Assembly: GCF_000482785.1 (NCBI RefSeq)
Contig: NZ_AXWS01000007.1
Location: 186,001-250,000, forward strand
Direction of reading: 5' to 3'
DNA from: Derxia gummosa DSM 723
GTDB lineage: Bacteria > Pseudomonadota > Gammaproteobacteria > Burkholderiales > Burkholderiaceae_E
Length of the DNA: 64,000 nt
Both the position numbers and the translations under genes were made by a program. Positions 9,590 to 17,623 of this stretch are shown in pieces. The first letter of the stretch is position 1. Every line of letters starts with the position of its first letter. The notes below the pieces were generated by a model. That model was not told the DNA's origin. It searched no databases and saw nothing but the letters and a program-made list of their open reading frames with translations.

Positions 9590-9955
9590 ATGCGACTGCT
9601 GATCGTCGACGACTCCAACATCATCCGCACCCGCATCGCGCGGATCGCCGCCGACTGGCGCGCGAACGAATTCACCGTGGTGGGCATGGCGCGCAACGGC
9701 GTCGAGGCGCTGCGGCTGGCCGGCCTGCACAGGCCCGACGTGGTCACGCTCGACCTGACGATGCCCGAGATGGACGGCATCGAATGCGTCGGGCAGCTGG
9801 TGGCCCTGCTGCCCGAGGTGAAAGTGCTGGTGGTGTCGGCGCTGGCCGATAAGGCCACCGCGCTCCAGGCGCTCAAGCGCGGCGCCCAGGGCTTTCTGTA
9901 CAAGCCCTTCACCGAAGCCCAGTTGGGCGCGGCCCTCACCGAACTGGTGAGCTGA
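9590..9955 (+). CDS. CheY-like single-domain response regulator
   Basis: A stand-alone 121-residue receiver domain. The acidic pair is Asp7-Asp8, the phospho-acceptor is Asp55 (in VTLDLTMPEMDG), the switch Ser is in VSALAD near 83 and the conserved Lys is at 105 (LYKPF). No output domain is present, so it probably acts by protein-protein contact, as CheY does at the flagellar motor, or as a phosphate shuttle. It starts 14 bases after the CheA-like kinase stop and ends 5 bases before the CheX-like gene. That order gives kinase, regulator and phosphatase in one transcript. The real target is not identifiable from the window. Confidence 0.88.
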   Translation: MRLLIVDDSNIIRTRIARIAADWRANEFTVVGMARNGVEALRLAGLHRPDVVTLDLTMPEMDGIECVGQLVALLPEVKVLVVSALADKATALQALKRGAQGFLYKPFTEAQLGAALTELVS

Positions 9956-9960
9956 CGACC

Positions 9961-10428
9961 ATGATCGACCTGAACGAGAAGGACATCGGCGTGTTCGTCG
10001 CGGCGGTGGAGCGCTACTTCCACCAGATCACCGCGACCGCGCCGATGCTGCGCTCGGCCTGGCTGTCCACCGCCGACGAGCCGCTGCCCAGCCACGAGTA
10101 CACCGGCCTCATCGAGGTGAGCGGCGATTTCAGCGGCAACGTCTATTTCTCGACCGGCCGGGCGACGATCGAGCATCTGCTGGTGGCGATGCGCGAACCC
10201 ATCCGCGACGAGAGCAACCTGCTCGACGCCGTGGGCGAGATCGCCAACACCCTGGCCGGCAATGCGCGCGAGTACTTCGGCGAGCGGCTCGTGATCTCGG
10301 TGCCGACCACGCTGCGCGGACCGGCGCCGGCCTTGCAGCAGCGCGCCTGCAGCCATCCCTACGTGATCGCGATCCAGTGGCAGCGCCACGAGGCCGTGCT
10401 GGTGGTGAACCTGGGCCGGCGCAATTGA
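9961..10428 (+). CDS. CheX-like phosphatase
   Basis: CheC/CheX/FliY-family phosphatase that would dephosphorylate a CheY-like receiver. The catalytic ExxN of CheX is visible as Glu93 and Asn96 in VGEIANTLAGN, and the protein is 155 residues, the usual CheX size. The GDFSGNVYFST stretch near 55-65 and the C-terminal strand HEAVLVVNL fit the fold. It follows the receiver gene by 5 bases, and its most likely substrate is that receiver's phospho-Asp55. CheX is used in place of CheZ in many bacteria, but here it belongs to a kinase module without CheW, CheR or CheB. Confidence 0.85.
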   Translation: MIDLNEKDIGVFVAAVERYFHQITATAPMLRSAWLSTADEPLPSHEYTGLIEVSGDFSGNVYFSTGRATIEHLLVAMREPIRDESNLLDAVGEIANTLAGNAREYFGERLVISVPTTLRGPAPALQQRACSHPYVIAIQWQRHEAVLVVNLGRRN

Positions 10429-10457
10429 ACCGGGCGCGGGCCGGCCCGGCGGCGTGA

Positions 10458-10472
10458 TGCCCGGTCCGGGCA
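10458..10472 (+). terminator. Palindromic hairpin after the CheX-like gene
   Basis: TGCCCGG and CCGGGCA flank a single T, 30 bases after the stop codon. It could be an RNA hairpin (5-base stem with 5-base loop once sterically opened) or a protein-binding palindrome. There is no T-run. Confidence 0.3.
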
Positions 10473-10554
10473 ACCGCGCGCCCGTCGCCAGCCGGCCACG
10501 CGCCGATCACCGTCCGCACCGATCCGCCGCAAGGCGGCGCCAATCCCGGCTTGC

Positions 10555-10560
10555 TAGGCT
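10555..10560 (+). promoter_or_regulatory. Possible -10 element for the Kdo hydroxylase gene
   Basis: TAGGCT in a TTGCTAGGCTTGCGG context lies 33 bases ahead of the ATG. A CCGCC-GCAA-GGCGG hairpin lies just upstream. The -35 is not recognisable. Confidence 0.3.
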
Positions 10561-10593
10561 TGCGGCCTTTTCCGCCAGACGCACCGGACCGCC

Positions 10594-11478
10594 ATGCCAG
10601 TTACCCCGCTCATCACCCTGCCCGACACCGCCTGGGTTGCCGGCGCCGGCGCGCCGACGCATGCCGTCGAACGCCAGCTCGAAGCCGGCGCGGTGCTCTG
10701 CCTTCCCGACCTGCGCTTCGCGCTGCGCGACGCCGAACGCCGCTTTCTCGACCCGCGCTGGGGCGACGGCAAGGCCAAGAACATCAGCCTGCGCACCAAC
10801 GGCGAACTGCGCGGCGCGAGCGGCACGCCCGAGGAACAGACCGAGCTGCATGCGATGGTCGCGCGCTATCGCGACCAGGCCACCGCGCTCGCCGAGCGGC
10901 TGTTCCCGCATTACGTCGGCAAGCTGCGCCTGGGCAACACCTCCTACCGGCCGGTGGCCGTCGAGGGCCGCGAAACCAGCTGGCGCAAGGACGACACCCG
11001 GCTGCATGTCGACGCCTTCCCGTCCAACCCCACCCACGGCACGCGGCTGCTGCGCGTGTTCCACAACCTCAATCCGGTGGGCAAGCCGCGCGTCTGGCGC
11101 GTCGGCCAGGAGTTCGAGCCCTTCGCGAAGCACTTCCTGCCGCGCATCAAGGCACCCTTTCCGGGTTCGGCGGCGGTGCTGCGCGCGCTGCACGTGACCA
11201 AGTCGCTGCGCACGCCCTATGACCACTACATGCTCGGCCTGCATGACGAGGGCAAGGCCGATCTGGGCTGGCAGCGTGACTGCGAGCAGGCGACGGTCGA
11301 GTTCTCGCCGGGCACGACCTGGATCGTGTTCAGCGACCAGGTGCTGCATGCCGTCATGGGCGGCCAGTTCATGATGGAACAGACCTTCTATCTCGACGCC
11401 GCCGACCAGCTCCAGCCCGAGACCTCGCCGCTACGCGTGCTGGAACGCCTGCTGGCCCGGCCGCTCGTCGCCGCATGA
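10594..11478 (+). CDS. kdoO: Kdo 3-hydroxylase (Fe(II)/2-oxoglutarate dioxygenase)
   Basis: Member of the Kdo hydroxylase family, which converts the outer Kdo of Kdo2-lipid A to Ko using Fe(II), O2 and 2-oxoglutarate. Length is 294 residues, typical of the family. The iron facial triad is visible as His138-x-Asp140 (RLHVDAFPSNPTHGTRLLRVF) and the distal His252 in DQVLHAVMGG. The region WGDGKAKNISLRTNGELRG near 56-73 is also family-like. The stop codon overlaps the start of the following GT39 gene by four bases, so the two are translationally coupled. The gene sits with lpxO and a heptosyltransferase-like gene, which supports a role in LPS core/lipid A tailoring at the inner membrane. Confidence 0.88.
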   Translation: MPVTPLITLPDTAWVAGAGAPTHAVERQLEAGAVLCLPDLRFALRDAERRFLDPRWGDGKAKNISLRTNGELRGASGTPEEQTELHAMVARYRDQATALAERLFPHYVGKLRLGNTSYRPVAVEGRETSWRKDDTRLHVDAFPSNPTHGTRLLRVFHNLNPVGKPRVWRVGQEFEPFAKHFLPRIKAPFPGSAAVLRALHVTKSLRTPYDHYMLGLHDEGKADLGWQRDCEQATVEFSPGTTWIVFSDQVLHAVMGGQFMMEQTFYLDAADQLQPETSPLRVLERLLARPLVAA

Positions 11479-13100
11479 GCAGCCAGCCCGCCCCCGACCT
11501 CGCCTCGCCCCTCCTCGCAGCCACGCCCGACCGGCATGGCATCGCCCGGCTGCTCGCGCTCTGCCTCGGCGCGCATCTGCTGCTCTGGGCCGTGCTGCCG
11601 GCGGCGATCGGCCTGAACTCGCCCTGGGACAACATCGAGGAGCTGGTCTGGTCGCGCACGCTGGAGCTGGGCTACTACAAGCATCCGCCGCTGCCGTCCT
11701 GGGTCATGCACGGGCTGGTGACGCTGTTCGGACCGTCGCCGGGGCTGACCTTCTTCGCCGGCGCGGGCTGCGTGGCGATCGCGCTGGCCTTCGTCTGGAA
11801 GCTTGGCTGCGAGCTGCGCGACGGCGCGGGCCGGCCGGTGGCGCCGGCGCTGTCGCTGGCCACGGTGCTGCTGGCGTCGCTCGCGGCGTACCACAACCTG
11901 CGCGGGCTCTACTTCAACCACAACGTGGCCCAGCTGCCGTCCTTGGCGGCGGCCTTCCTGTTCTTCCACCGCGCGCTGCGGCTCGGCCGCAGGCGCGACT
12001 GGATCGCGCTGGGCGCGGCCTGCGGCATCGCGCTGCTGACCAAGTACAGCGCGACGCTGTTCTTCGCGAGCTTCGCCGCGCTGGTGGCGTGGGAGCGCCG
12101 CCTGGGCGAGGCGCGGCTGTGGCGCGGCATCGCGCTGGCGACGGCGGTCATGCTCGTGGTGCTGGCGCCCCATCTCGCCTGGGGCATCGCCCATGACTTC
12201 CCGACGCTGCGCTATGTCGAGCATTCGGTCGGCGACATGCACCGGATGAACCGCTTCGTGAACCTCTGGGGTTTCGTCTCGACGCAGATCGTGCGGCTGC
12301 TGCCGGTGGCGCTCGGGCTCGGGCTGGTGCACTGGCTCGGTCGGCGCAGTGCCACGGCGGAGGGCCACGCGGCGGTCAGGGGCGACGACCTCGCCGCCGA
12401 CCGCGCCGCCCTGCTCTGCCCGAGCGACCGGCGCTTCGTGCTCGCGGTCGGCCTCGGGCCGCTGATCATCACGCTGGCGCTGGCGCTGTTCGGCGGCATG
12501 TTCATCGACAGCCCATGGGCCAGCATGTACTTCCTGCTCGCGGGCTGGCTGGCGGTGCTGGCCTGGCCGCGCGGTGGCGCGAAGGCGCTCGACCTCGGAC
12601 GCGTGCTGAAGGTGGTGGCGGCGATCCAGGTCGCGCTGGCGGTCGGCTATCTGCTCGGCAACACGCTGCTGCCCTCGCTCGCGGGCCATCGCGGCCGCAG
12701 CAACTTCCCGGGCGAGACGGTGTCGCGCGCGGCGGTGGAAGCCTGGAATCCGGCGCGGCGCGGGCCGCTGCGGGTGGTCGTGGGCGACACCTGGCTGGCC
12801 GGCAACATCGCCATCCACCGCAAGCCGGTGCCGGCGGTGTTCATCGACGCCGATCCGCTCAAGGCGCCCTGGACGGGCGATGCCGACGTGGCCGGCTGCG
12901 GCGCGCTGGTCGTCATCGACGACAGCCGCACCGGCGAAGGCGGCGACCTGCCCGATCCGCGCGTGGTCGCGCTGTTCGAGCGCGGCGGCGAGCACGGCGA
13001 GTTCACCGCGCCCTGGGGCGGCCGCAAGGCCCGGCCAGTGCGCGTGCGCTGGGCCGTTGTCGAGCCGGAACCGGGTCGGGTCTGCCGGCTGACCGAGTGA
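11475..13100 (+). CDS. GT39/ArnT-like membrane glycosyltransferase
   Basis: Polytopic inner-membrane protein of the PMT/ArnT (GT39) superfamily, which moves a sugar from a polyprenyl-phosphate donor onto a periplasmic acceptor. The acidic loop after the first membrane segment reads NSPWDNIEELVW near 49-60 and precedes KHPPLPSW near 73-80, the usual catalytic-loop arrangement. About ten further hydrophobic helices follow, then a soluble periplasmic C-terminal part from about residue 400. It overlaps kdoO by four bases (ATGA). Given its neighbours, the acceptor is probably lipid A or the Kdo/Ko inner core. The donor sugar (for example Ara4N) is not shown, because no arn biosynthesis genes are present. 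A second GT39 protein is at 54843-56510. Confidence 0.82.
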   Translation: MSSQPAPDLASPLLAATPDRHGIARLLALCLGAHLLLWAVLPAAIGLNSPWDNIEELVWSRTLELGYYKHPPLPSWVMHGLVTLFGPSPGLTFFAGAGCVAIALAFVWKLGCELRDGAGRPVAPALSLATVLLASLAAYHNLRGLYFNHNVAQLPSLAAAFLFFHRALRLGRRRDWIALGAACGIALLTKYSATLFFASFAALVAWERRLGEARLWRGIALATAVMLVVLAPHLAWGIAHDFPTLRYVEHSVGDMHRMNRFVNLWGFVSTQIVRLLPVALGLGLVHWLGRRSATAEGHAAVRGDDLAADRAALLCPSDRRFVLAVGLGPLIITLALALFGGMFIDSPWASMYFLLAGWLAVLAWPRGGAKALDLGRVLKVVAAIQVALAVGYLLGNTLLPSLAGHRGRSNFPGETVSRAAVEAWNPARRGPLRVVVGDTWLAGNIAIHRKPVPAVFIDADPLKAPWTGDADVAGCGALVVIDDSRTGEGGDLPDPRVVALFERGGEHGEFTAPWGGRKARPVRVRWAVVEPEPGRVCRLTE

Positions 13101-13257
13101 GCACAGTCCGGGCGGCGGCCTGCCGGCGCCGGCGGTCGCCGCAACGTCCGCCGGAGTCACGCCCGCCCGGCCGCGACCGCATCGGTCATGAGCGGCCGCC
13201 CGGTCCGCGCCGGAAGATGCTCCAGGCCGCTCGCCCGCCGTCGGCGGCGCGCGGGAC

Positions 13258-14184
13258 TCAGCGCAGCACGAGGTACAGCAACCCGCCGATCAGCACCCAC
13301 TTGGCGAGGTAGTAGGCGGGCTTGCTGCGCTTCTTGAGGTTCTTGCCGACCACGCGGATCTTGTAGACCTGCGAGAACAGCCGGTTGATGAGGCCAATGC
13401 GTTCGCCCGGCACGTTCTCGGTGGCCGAGGCGCGCAGCAGCGTCACCCGCACCAGATGGTTGAAGGCTCGCGCCAGCGGGTTGTTGAGCGGCCGGTCGAT
13501 GTCGAGGAAGAGAATGATCCGCGCCACCTCGGTGTTGTTGACGGCCGTGTGGATGTAGGTCTCGTCGAAGAACAGCGCCTCGCCGTCGCGCCAGTGGCGC
13601 TTCTCGCCGTCCACCTCGATGTAGCACTCGGGCGAATTGGGCGTGACCAGCCCGAGGTGGTAGCGGATCGAGCCGGCATACGGGTCGCGGTGATTGGGCA
13701 GGCGCGCGCCCGGCGGCAGCACCGTGAACATCGCCGCCTCGATGCCCGGAATGCTCTCCAGCAGCGCCAGCGTCCTCGGGCACACCGAGCGCGCCGAATC
13801 CAGCGGCTTGCCGTACCACTTGAGGTAGAAGCGCGTCCAGCCGGTGCGGAAGAACGAGTTGAAGCCCGCGTCGGTAAAGCCGTTGGCCGCCTTGATCACG
13901 CCCTCGCGGTAGGCCGCCACCGCCTCGTCGCGGATCATTTCCCAGGCATCGGTCACGGGCTTGAGCCGCGGGAAATCGGCTTCGCGCAGGAAGGGCGTCG
14001 CCGGCACCTTCGAGCACAGGTACATCACCGTGTTGATCGGCGCGGTGAAGGTCGAATGGTCGGTGAGCTGGCGGAAGAACCGGTGCCGCACCCGCCCCCT
14101 GAAATGCACGTACGTGGTCGAGGCGATGAAGATCGCCACGACCAGCCACTTGACCTGGAACAGGCCGGAAAGAATCTCGGGCAC
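13258..14184 (-). CDS. lpxO: Lipid A hydroxylase LpxO (aspartyl/asparaginyl beta-hydroxylase family)
   Basis: Fe(II)/2-oxoglutarate dioxygenase that 2-hydroxylates a secondary acyl chain of lipid A at the inner membrane. Iron ligands are His165-x-Asp167 (NHRDPYAGSIRYHLGL) and His212 (YIHTAVNNT), and Arg222 is placed to bind 2-oxoglutarate. Hydrophobic helices at about 12-24 and 291-306 anchor it, as in LpxO. The 308-residue length is normal. The start is GTG, preceded by a strong GGGAGGGG ribosome-binding site. It is transcribed towards the GT39 gene (convergent) and away from the GT9 gene. The aspartyl/asparaginyl hydroxylase fold also acts on proteins elsewhere, but the membrane anchors and LPS neighbours favour lipid A. 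Confidence 0.9.
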   Translation of the reverse strand: MPEILSGLFQVKWLVVAIFIASTTYVHFRGRVRHRFFRQLTDHSTFTAPINTVMYLCSKVPATPFLREADFPRLKPVTDAWEMIRDEAVAAYREGVIKAANGFTDAGFNSFFRTGWTRFYLKWYGKPLDSARSVCPRTLALLESIPGIEAAMFTVLPPGARLPNHRDPYAGSIRYHLGLVTPNSPECYIEVDGEKRHWRDGEALFFDETYIHTAVNNTEVARIILFLDIDRPLNNPLARAFNHLVRVTLLRASATENVPGERIGLINRLFSQVYKIRVVGKNLKKRSKPAYYLAKWVLIGGLLYLVLR

Positions 14185-14283
14185 GTCGCCCCTCCCTGCT
14201 GGGCCCGCGCACGAGACCGGCAGGACCGGTTGCGGGCGATTGACGCCCGGCTTTGCATGGCCGGACGGATTGAAGAGGGTCGG

Positions 14284-14289
14284 AGTCTA
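14284..14289 (-). promoter_or_regulatory. Possible lpxO -10 element
   Basis: On the minus strand this reads TAGACT within TGCTAGACTCCG, about 100 bases ahead of the lpxO GTG. It matches the TAGACT elements ahead of SulP and hemJ. No -35 stands out. Confidence 0.3.
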
Positions 14290-14434
14290 GCAACCGGGCT
14301 CCGCCCATCGACCCAGTCACCTCAAACACACTTCGGCAGCAGCTTGCGGTTATCTTTCCGGGCGATTTCATCCGACCTTCGGCCAAAGGCTGGCGCCAGA
14401 CGCGCCGACCGTTTCCGCATCAGACCTTGCCCGA

Positions 14435-15511
14435 GTGAACCTGCCCGCCGCTCCCGCTCTGCCCGGCCTGTCCGCCCCCCGCCTCGCTCGTCCGCCGCGC
14501 CGCCTGCTGGTGGTGAAGCTGTCGGCCCTCGGTGACCAGATCTTCATGCTCGCCGCCGTGACCGACGCGTTGCGGCGCTGGCCCGGTCTGGAGGTGGACT
14601 GGGTCGTGGACGAGCGCTTCGCCGCCATCCCGCGCCTGCATCCCGAGGTGAGGCGGGTGTTCACCGTGCCGCTGCGGCGCTGGCGCAAGGCACCGCTGCG
14701 CGGCGCGCACTGGCGCGAACTCGCCGCCCTCGTGCGCAGCCTGCGCGAATCCGAATACGACCTTGTCGTCGACGGCCAGGGCATGTGGAAGAGCCTGATC
14801 GTCAGTCGGCTCGCGCGCGCCGCCGACAGCATCACCCACGACCCGGGCGATTGCGGCGAGGCGGGCAGCGCGCGCCACTTCCGCCGCCGCTGCCCGCCGG
14901 TGCCGCATCTGCATGGCGCCGCGCGGCTGCGCGCGCTGATGGCCGCCGCGCTCGACAGCGATCCGCACTGCCCGCCCGACTATGCGCTGCACTGCGTCGC
15001 GCTGCCGGCCGGCATCGAGCCGCCACCGCCCGACTGGGCGCTGCTGCAGCCGCATGCCTCGCGGCCGCACAAGCGCTGCGCCGACGAGCTGTGGGTGCGA
15101 CTGGGCCAGGCGCTGGTCGCGCGCGGCGTCACGCCCGTCCTGCCCTGGGGCAATGACACCGAGCGTGCCGAATCGGCCGCGATCTGCGCCGCGATCGGCC
15201 CGTCCGCGCGCCTCGCGCCCCGGCTCGACATCCCGGCGTGGATCGGCTGGCTCGGCACGGCCCGGCTGTGCGTGTCGACCGACACCGGCCTCGGCCACAT
15301 CGCCTCGGCCTGCCGCGTCGCCACGATCATGCTGTTCCGCGACGGACCGGTGCCGGTGTTCGCGCCGGCCGATCCGGTGCGCAGCAGCGCGCTCGGCGGC
15401 GGTGGCTGCTGGCCGACCGAGGCCGAACTCGACGCCGCGCTCGCACGCGCGCTCAGGCCAACGACGGCGACGGCGGACAGCGCGGCCGCGCCGGCGCTCC
15501 AGCGGGCCTGA
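14435..15511 (+). CDS. GT9 family (heptosyltransferase-like) glycosyltransferase
   Basis: Soluble, membrane-associated GT-B glycosyltransferase of family 9 (WaaC/WaaF/WaaQ group), which builds the LPS inner core from ADP-heptose. The N-terminal LLVVKLSALGDQ motif is at about 24-35. It is followed by IFMLAA where heptosyltransferase I has a His-containing IH..PA, a departure from the classic motif. The C-terminal nucleotide-sugar site STDTGLGHIASA lies near 283-294. Length is 358 residues. The start is GTG with a weak ribosome-binding site, and an AT-richer patch lies about 60-80 bases upstream. Divergent from lpxO. Whether it adds heptose or another sugar is uncertain because of the changed N-terminal motif. 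Confidence 0.82.
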   Translation: MNLPAAPALPGLSAPRLARPPRRLLVVKLSALGDQIFMLAAVTDALRRWPGLEVDWVVDERFAAIPRLHPEVRRVFTVPLRRWRKAPLRGAHWRELAALVRSLRESEYDLVVDGQGMWKSLIVSRLARAADSITHDPGDCGEAGSARHFRRRCPPVPHLHGAARLRALMAAALDSDPHCPPDYALHCVALPAGIEPPPPDWALLQPHASRPHKRCADELWVRLGQALVARGVTPVLPWGNDTERAESAAICAAIGPSARLAPRLDIPAWIGWLGTARLCVSTDTGLGHIASACRVATIMLFRDGPVPVFAPADPVRSSALGGGGCWPTEAELDAALARALRPTTATADSAAAPALQRA

Positions 15512-15632
15512 GCCGGCCGACCGCACGATCGGGCCGGGCGCTGCTCATCAGGCCCCGCCCACGCGCCTGGCGGCGCCCGCACCTCCCCGCTCCGCGGCTG
15601 CCCCGCTGTTGCGCACTCCCTGCGACTGCGCA

Positions 15633-15661
15633 TGGCAATCCCCGGGCGTGCTGCCTAGACT
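15633..15661 (+). promoter_or_regulatory. Candidate SulP promoter
   Basis: TGGCAA, 17 bases, then TAGACT, ending 30 bases ahead of the ATG. The -35 half is poor (three of six matches), while the -10 matches the recurrent local motif. Confidence 0.4.
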
Positions 15662-15691
15662 CGGTCGCTTCCCTTCCGCTCCGGTCCCGTC

Positions 15692-17392
15692 ATGTCCAGC
15701 CCCTCCGCCGCGTCCTGGCGCTTTCGCCCGCGCCTGATCGACAACCTCGCCGGCTACAGCCTCGCGCGCTTCGGCCGCGATTGCGCCTCGGGCGCGACGG
15801 TGGCGGTGGTGGCGCTGCCGCTGGCGATGGCCTTCGGCATCGCCAGCGGCGTGACGCCCGACGCCGGGCTGTTCACCGCCATCATCGCGGGCCTGTGCAT
15901 CAGCGCGCTCGGCGGCTCGCGGGTGCAGATCGGCGGACCGGCGGGCGCCTTCATCGTCGTGGTGTTCGGGATCATCCAGCAGCACGGTCTGGCCAACCTG
16001 CTGATCGCCACGATGCTGGCCGGGCTGCTGCTGTTCGCCATGGGGGCGCTGCGGCTCGGCAACCTGATCCGCTTCATCCCGGTGTCGGTGGTGATCGGCT
16101 TCACCAACGGCATCGCGGTGCTGATCGCGCTGTCGCAGTTCAAGGACCTGCTCGGGCTGGCGATCCCGAAGATGCCGGGCGAGTTCTTCGAGCAGTTGCA
16201 TGCGCTCTGGGCCGCGCGCGCCAGCTTCAACCCCTGGGCGCTGGCGGTGGCCTCGGGCGGCCTCGCGATCATGTTCACCTGGCCCAAGCCGCCGTCGGCG
16301 ACGGCGCTGGTGCCGCGCTGGCGGCGCTTCGCGGCGATGCTGCCGGCTCCGCTCGCGGTGCTGGTCGCCACCACCACGGCCGTGTGGCTGCTCGATATCC
16401 CGGTCAGCACGATCGGCTCGCGCTTCGGCGGCATTCCGCAGGCGCTGCCGGCGCCCGATCTGCCCGAGTTCCACTGGGCGACGGTGCGCCAGCTGTTCGG
16501 GCCGATCGTCACGATCGCGCTGCTGTGCGCGATCGAGTCGCTGCTGTGCGCGCGCGTGGCCGACGGCCTGCTCGGCGAGCATCACGACCCGAACCAGGAG
16601 CTGATGGCCCAGGGCGTCGCCAACTTCGTGACGCCGCTGTTCGGCGGCATCCCGGCCACGGGCACGATCGCGCGCACGCTCACCAACGTGCGCGCCGGCG
16701 CGACCTCGCCGGTGGCGGGCATCGCGCATGCGCTGTTCCTGCTCGTGATCGTGCTCGTGGCGGCGCCGCTCGCCGCGCACGTGCCGCTCGCCGGCCTGGC
16801 CGCGATCCTGCTGTTCGTGGCCTGGAACATGGGCGAGTGGCGCGAGTTCGTGAAGGCCAGGGCGTTCAGCAACAACTACCGGATCATTCTCGTGAGCACC
16901 TTCCTGCTCACCGTGGTGCTCGACCTGTCGGTGGCGGTGGAAGTGGGCCTCGTGCTGTCGGCGGCCTTCTTCATCACGCGCGTAGCCTCGCTGACGGAAG
17001 CCGCGCCGGTCGAGCTGACGCCGGACGAATCGGCCTATGGCCGCGTCGCCGCCTGCCGGCTGTACGGCTCGCTGTTCTTCGGCTCGGTGGGCAAGGTCGA
17101 GGCGCTGAGCAACGCGGCGTCGGCGCGCGTGGTCATCGTCGATCTGACGCGGCTCATCAACCTCGACACCACCGGCGCCGAGGCGCTGCGCGAATGGCTC
17201 GACAACCAGCGCCGCGCGGGCGGCGACCTCGTGCTGTTCGGCGCCAACCCCCAGCCGCGCTCGCTCATCGAGCGCAGCGGGCTGCTCGCCGAACTCGGCG
17301 CCGACCATCTCCAGCCCGATCGCGCGGCGGCGCTGGCGCTGGCCTGGAAACTCGCCGGCGCCGACGGTTCCGCGTCAGCGACGCAAGGCTAG
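15692..17392 (+). CDS. SulP family inorganic anion transporter with STAS domain
   Basis: Inner-membrane SLC26/SulP carrier with about 12-14 hydrophobic helices over residues 20-420 and a cytoplasmic STAS domain from about 445 to 550 (VVIVDLTRLINLDTTGAEAL near 478). The SulP signature appears as ASGATVAVVALPLAMAFGIASG near 31-52 and GGSRVQIGGPAGAFIVVV near 73-90. Substrates in the family include sulfate, bicarbonate and dicarboxylates, and none can be chosen here because no carbonic anhydrase or cys genes are adjacent. The 566-residue length is normal. The TAG stop forms part of the -10 candidate for the next gene. Confidence 0.92.
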   Translation: MSSPSAASWRFRPRLIDNLAGYSLARFGRDCASGATVAVVALPLAMAFGIASGVTPDAGLFTAIIAGLCISALGGSRVQIGGPAGAFIVVVFGIIQQHGLANLLIATMLAGLLLFAMGALRLGNLIRFIPVSVVIGFTNGIAVLIALSQFKDLLGLAIPKMPGEFFEQLHALWAARASFNPWALAVASGGLAIMFTWPKPPSATALVPRWRRFAAMLPAPLAVLVATTTAVWLLDIPVSTIGSRFGGIPQALPAPDLPEFHWATVRQLFGPIVTIALLCAIESLLCARVADGLLGEHHDPNQELMAQGVANFVTPLFGGIPATGTIARTLTNVRAGATSPVAGIAHALFLLVIVLVAAPLAAHVPLAGLAAILLFVAWNMGEWREFVKARAFSNNYRIILVSTFLLTVVLDLSVAVEVGLVLSAAFFITRVASLTEAAPVELTPDESAYGRVAACRLYGSLFFGSVGKVEALSNAASARVVIVDLTRLINLDTTGAEALREWLDNQRRAGGDLVLFGANPQPRSLIERSGLLAELGADHLQPDRAAALALAWKLAGADGSASATQG

Positions 17393-17395
17393 AAT
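17390..17395 (+). promoter_or_regulatory. Candidate -10 for DUF3460/scpA
   Basis: TAGAAT overlaps the SulP stop codon and lies 35 bases ahead of the DUF3460 ATG. A poor -35 (TTCCGC) lies 16 bases upstream. Confidence 0.4.
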
Positions 17396-17430
17396 CGCGC
17401 GCTTCAAGATCGATACCGCCGGGAACCGCC

Positions 17431-17619
17431 ATGGAAACCTACACGTCCGACATCACCCAGTTCCTCAAGCAGCTCAAGCAGGCCAAGCCCTATCTCGATC
17501 AGGCCCAGCGCGACGGCCGCGCCCTCCTCTGGGAAAGAAACCTCGATCCCGACGAGCAGGAAGCCTTCAAGAAGGCCCGCGTGGCGCAGAAGCCCTACGT
17601 CTACGGCTCCGAGCCCTGA
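17431..17619 (+). CDS. DUF3460 family small protein
   Basis: Small charged protein of 62 residues without signal peptide or membrane segment. The N-terminal METYTSDITQFLKQLK and the C-terminal KARVAQKPYVYG match the DUF3460 family, found mainly in Burkholderiales and of unknown function. It is placed 4 bases ahead of the scpA GTG and is very probably cotranscribed with it, a pairing I recall as conserved in the order. The protein is predicted to be mostly helical. No catalytic residues are evident, so a role related to chromosome segregation is only suggested by context. Confidence 0.85.
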   Translation: METYTSDITQFLKQLKQAKPYLDQAQRDGRALLWERNLDPDEQEAFKKARVAQKPYVYGSEP

Positions 17620-17623
17620 GCGC

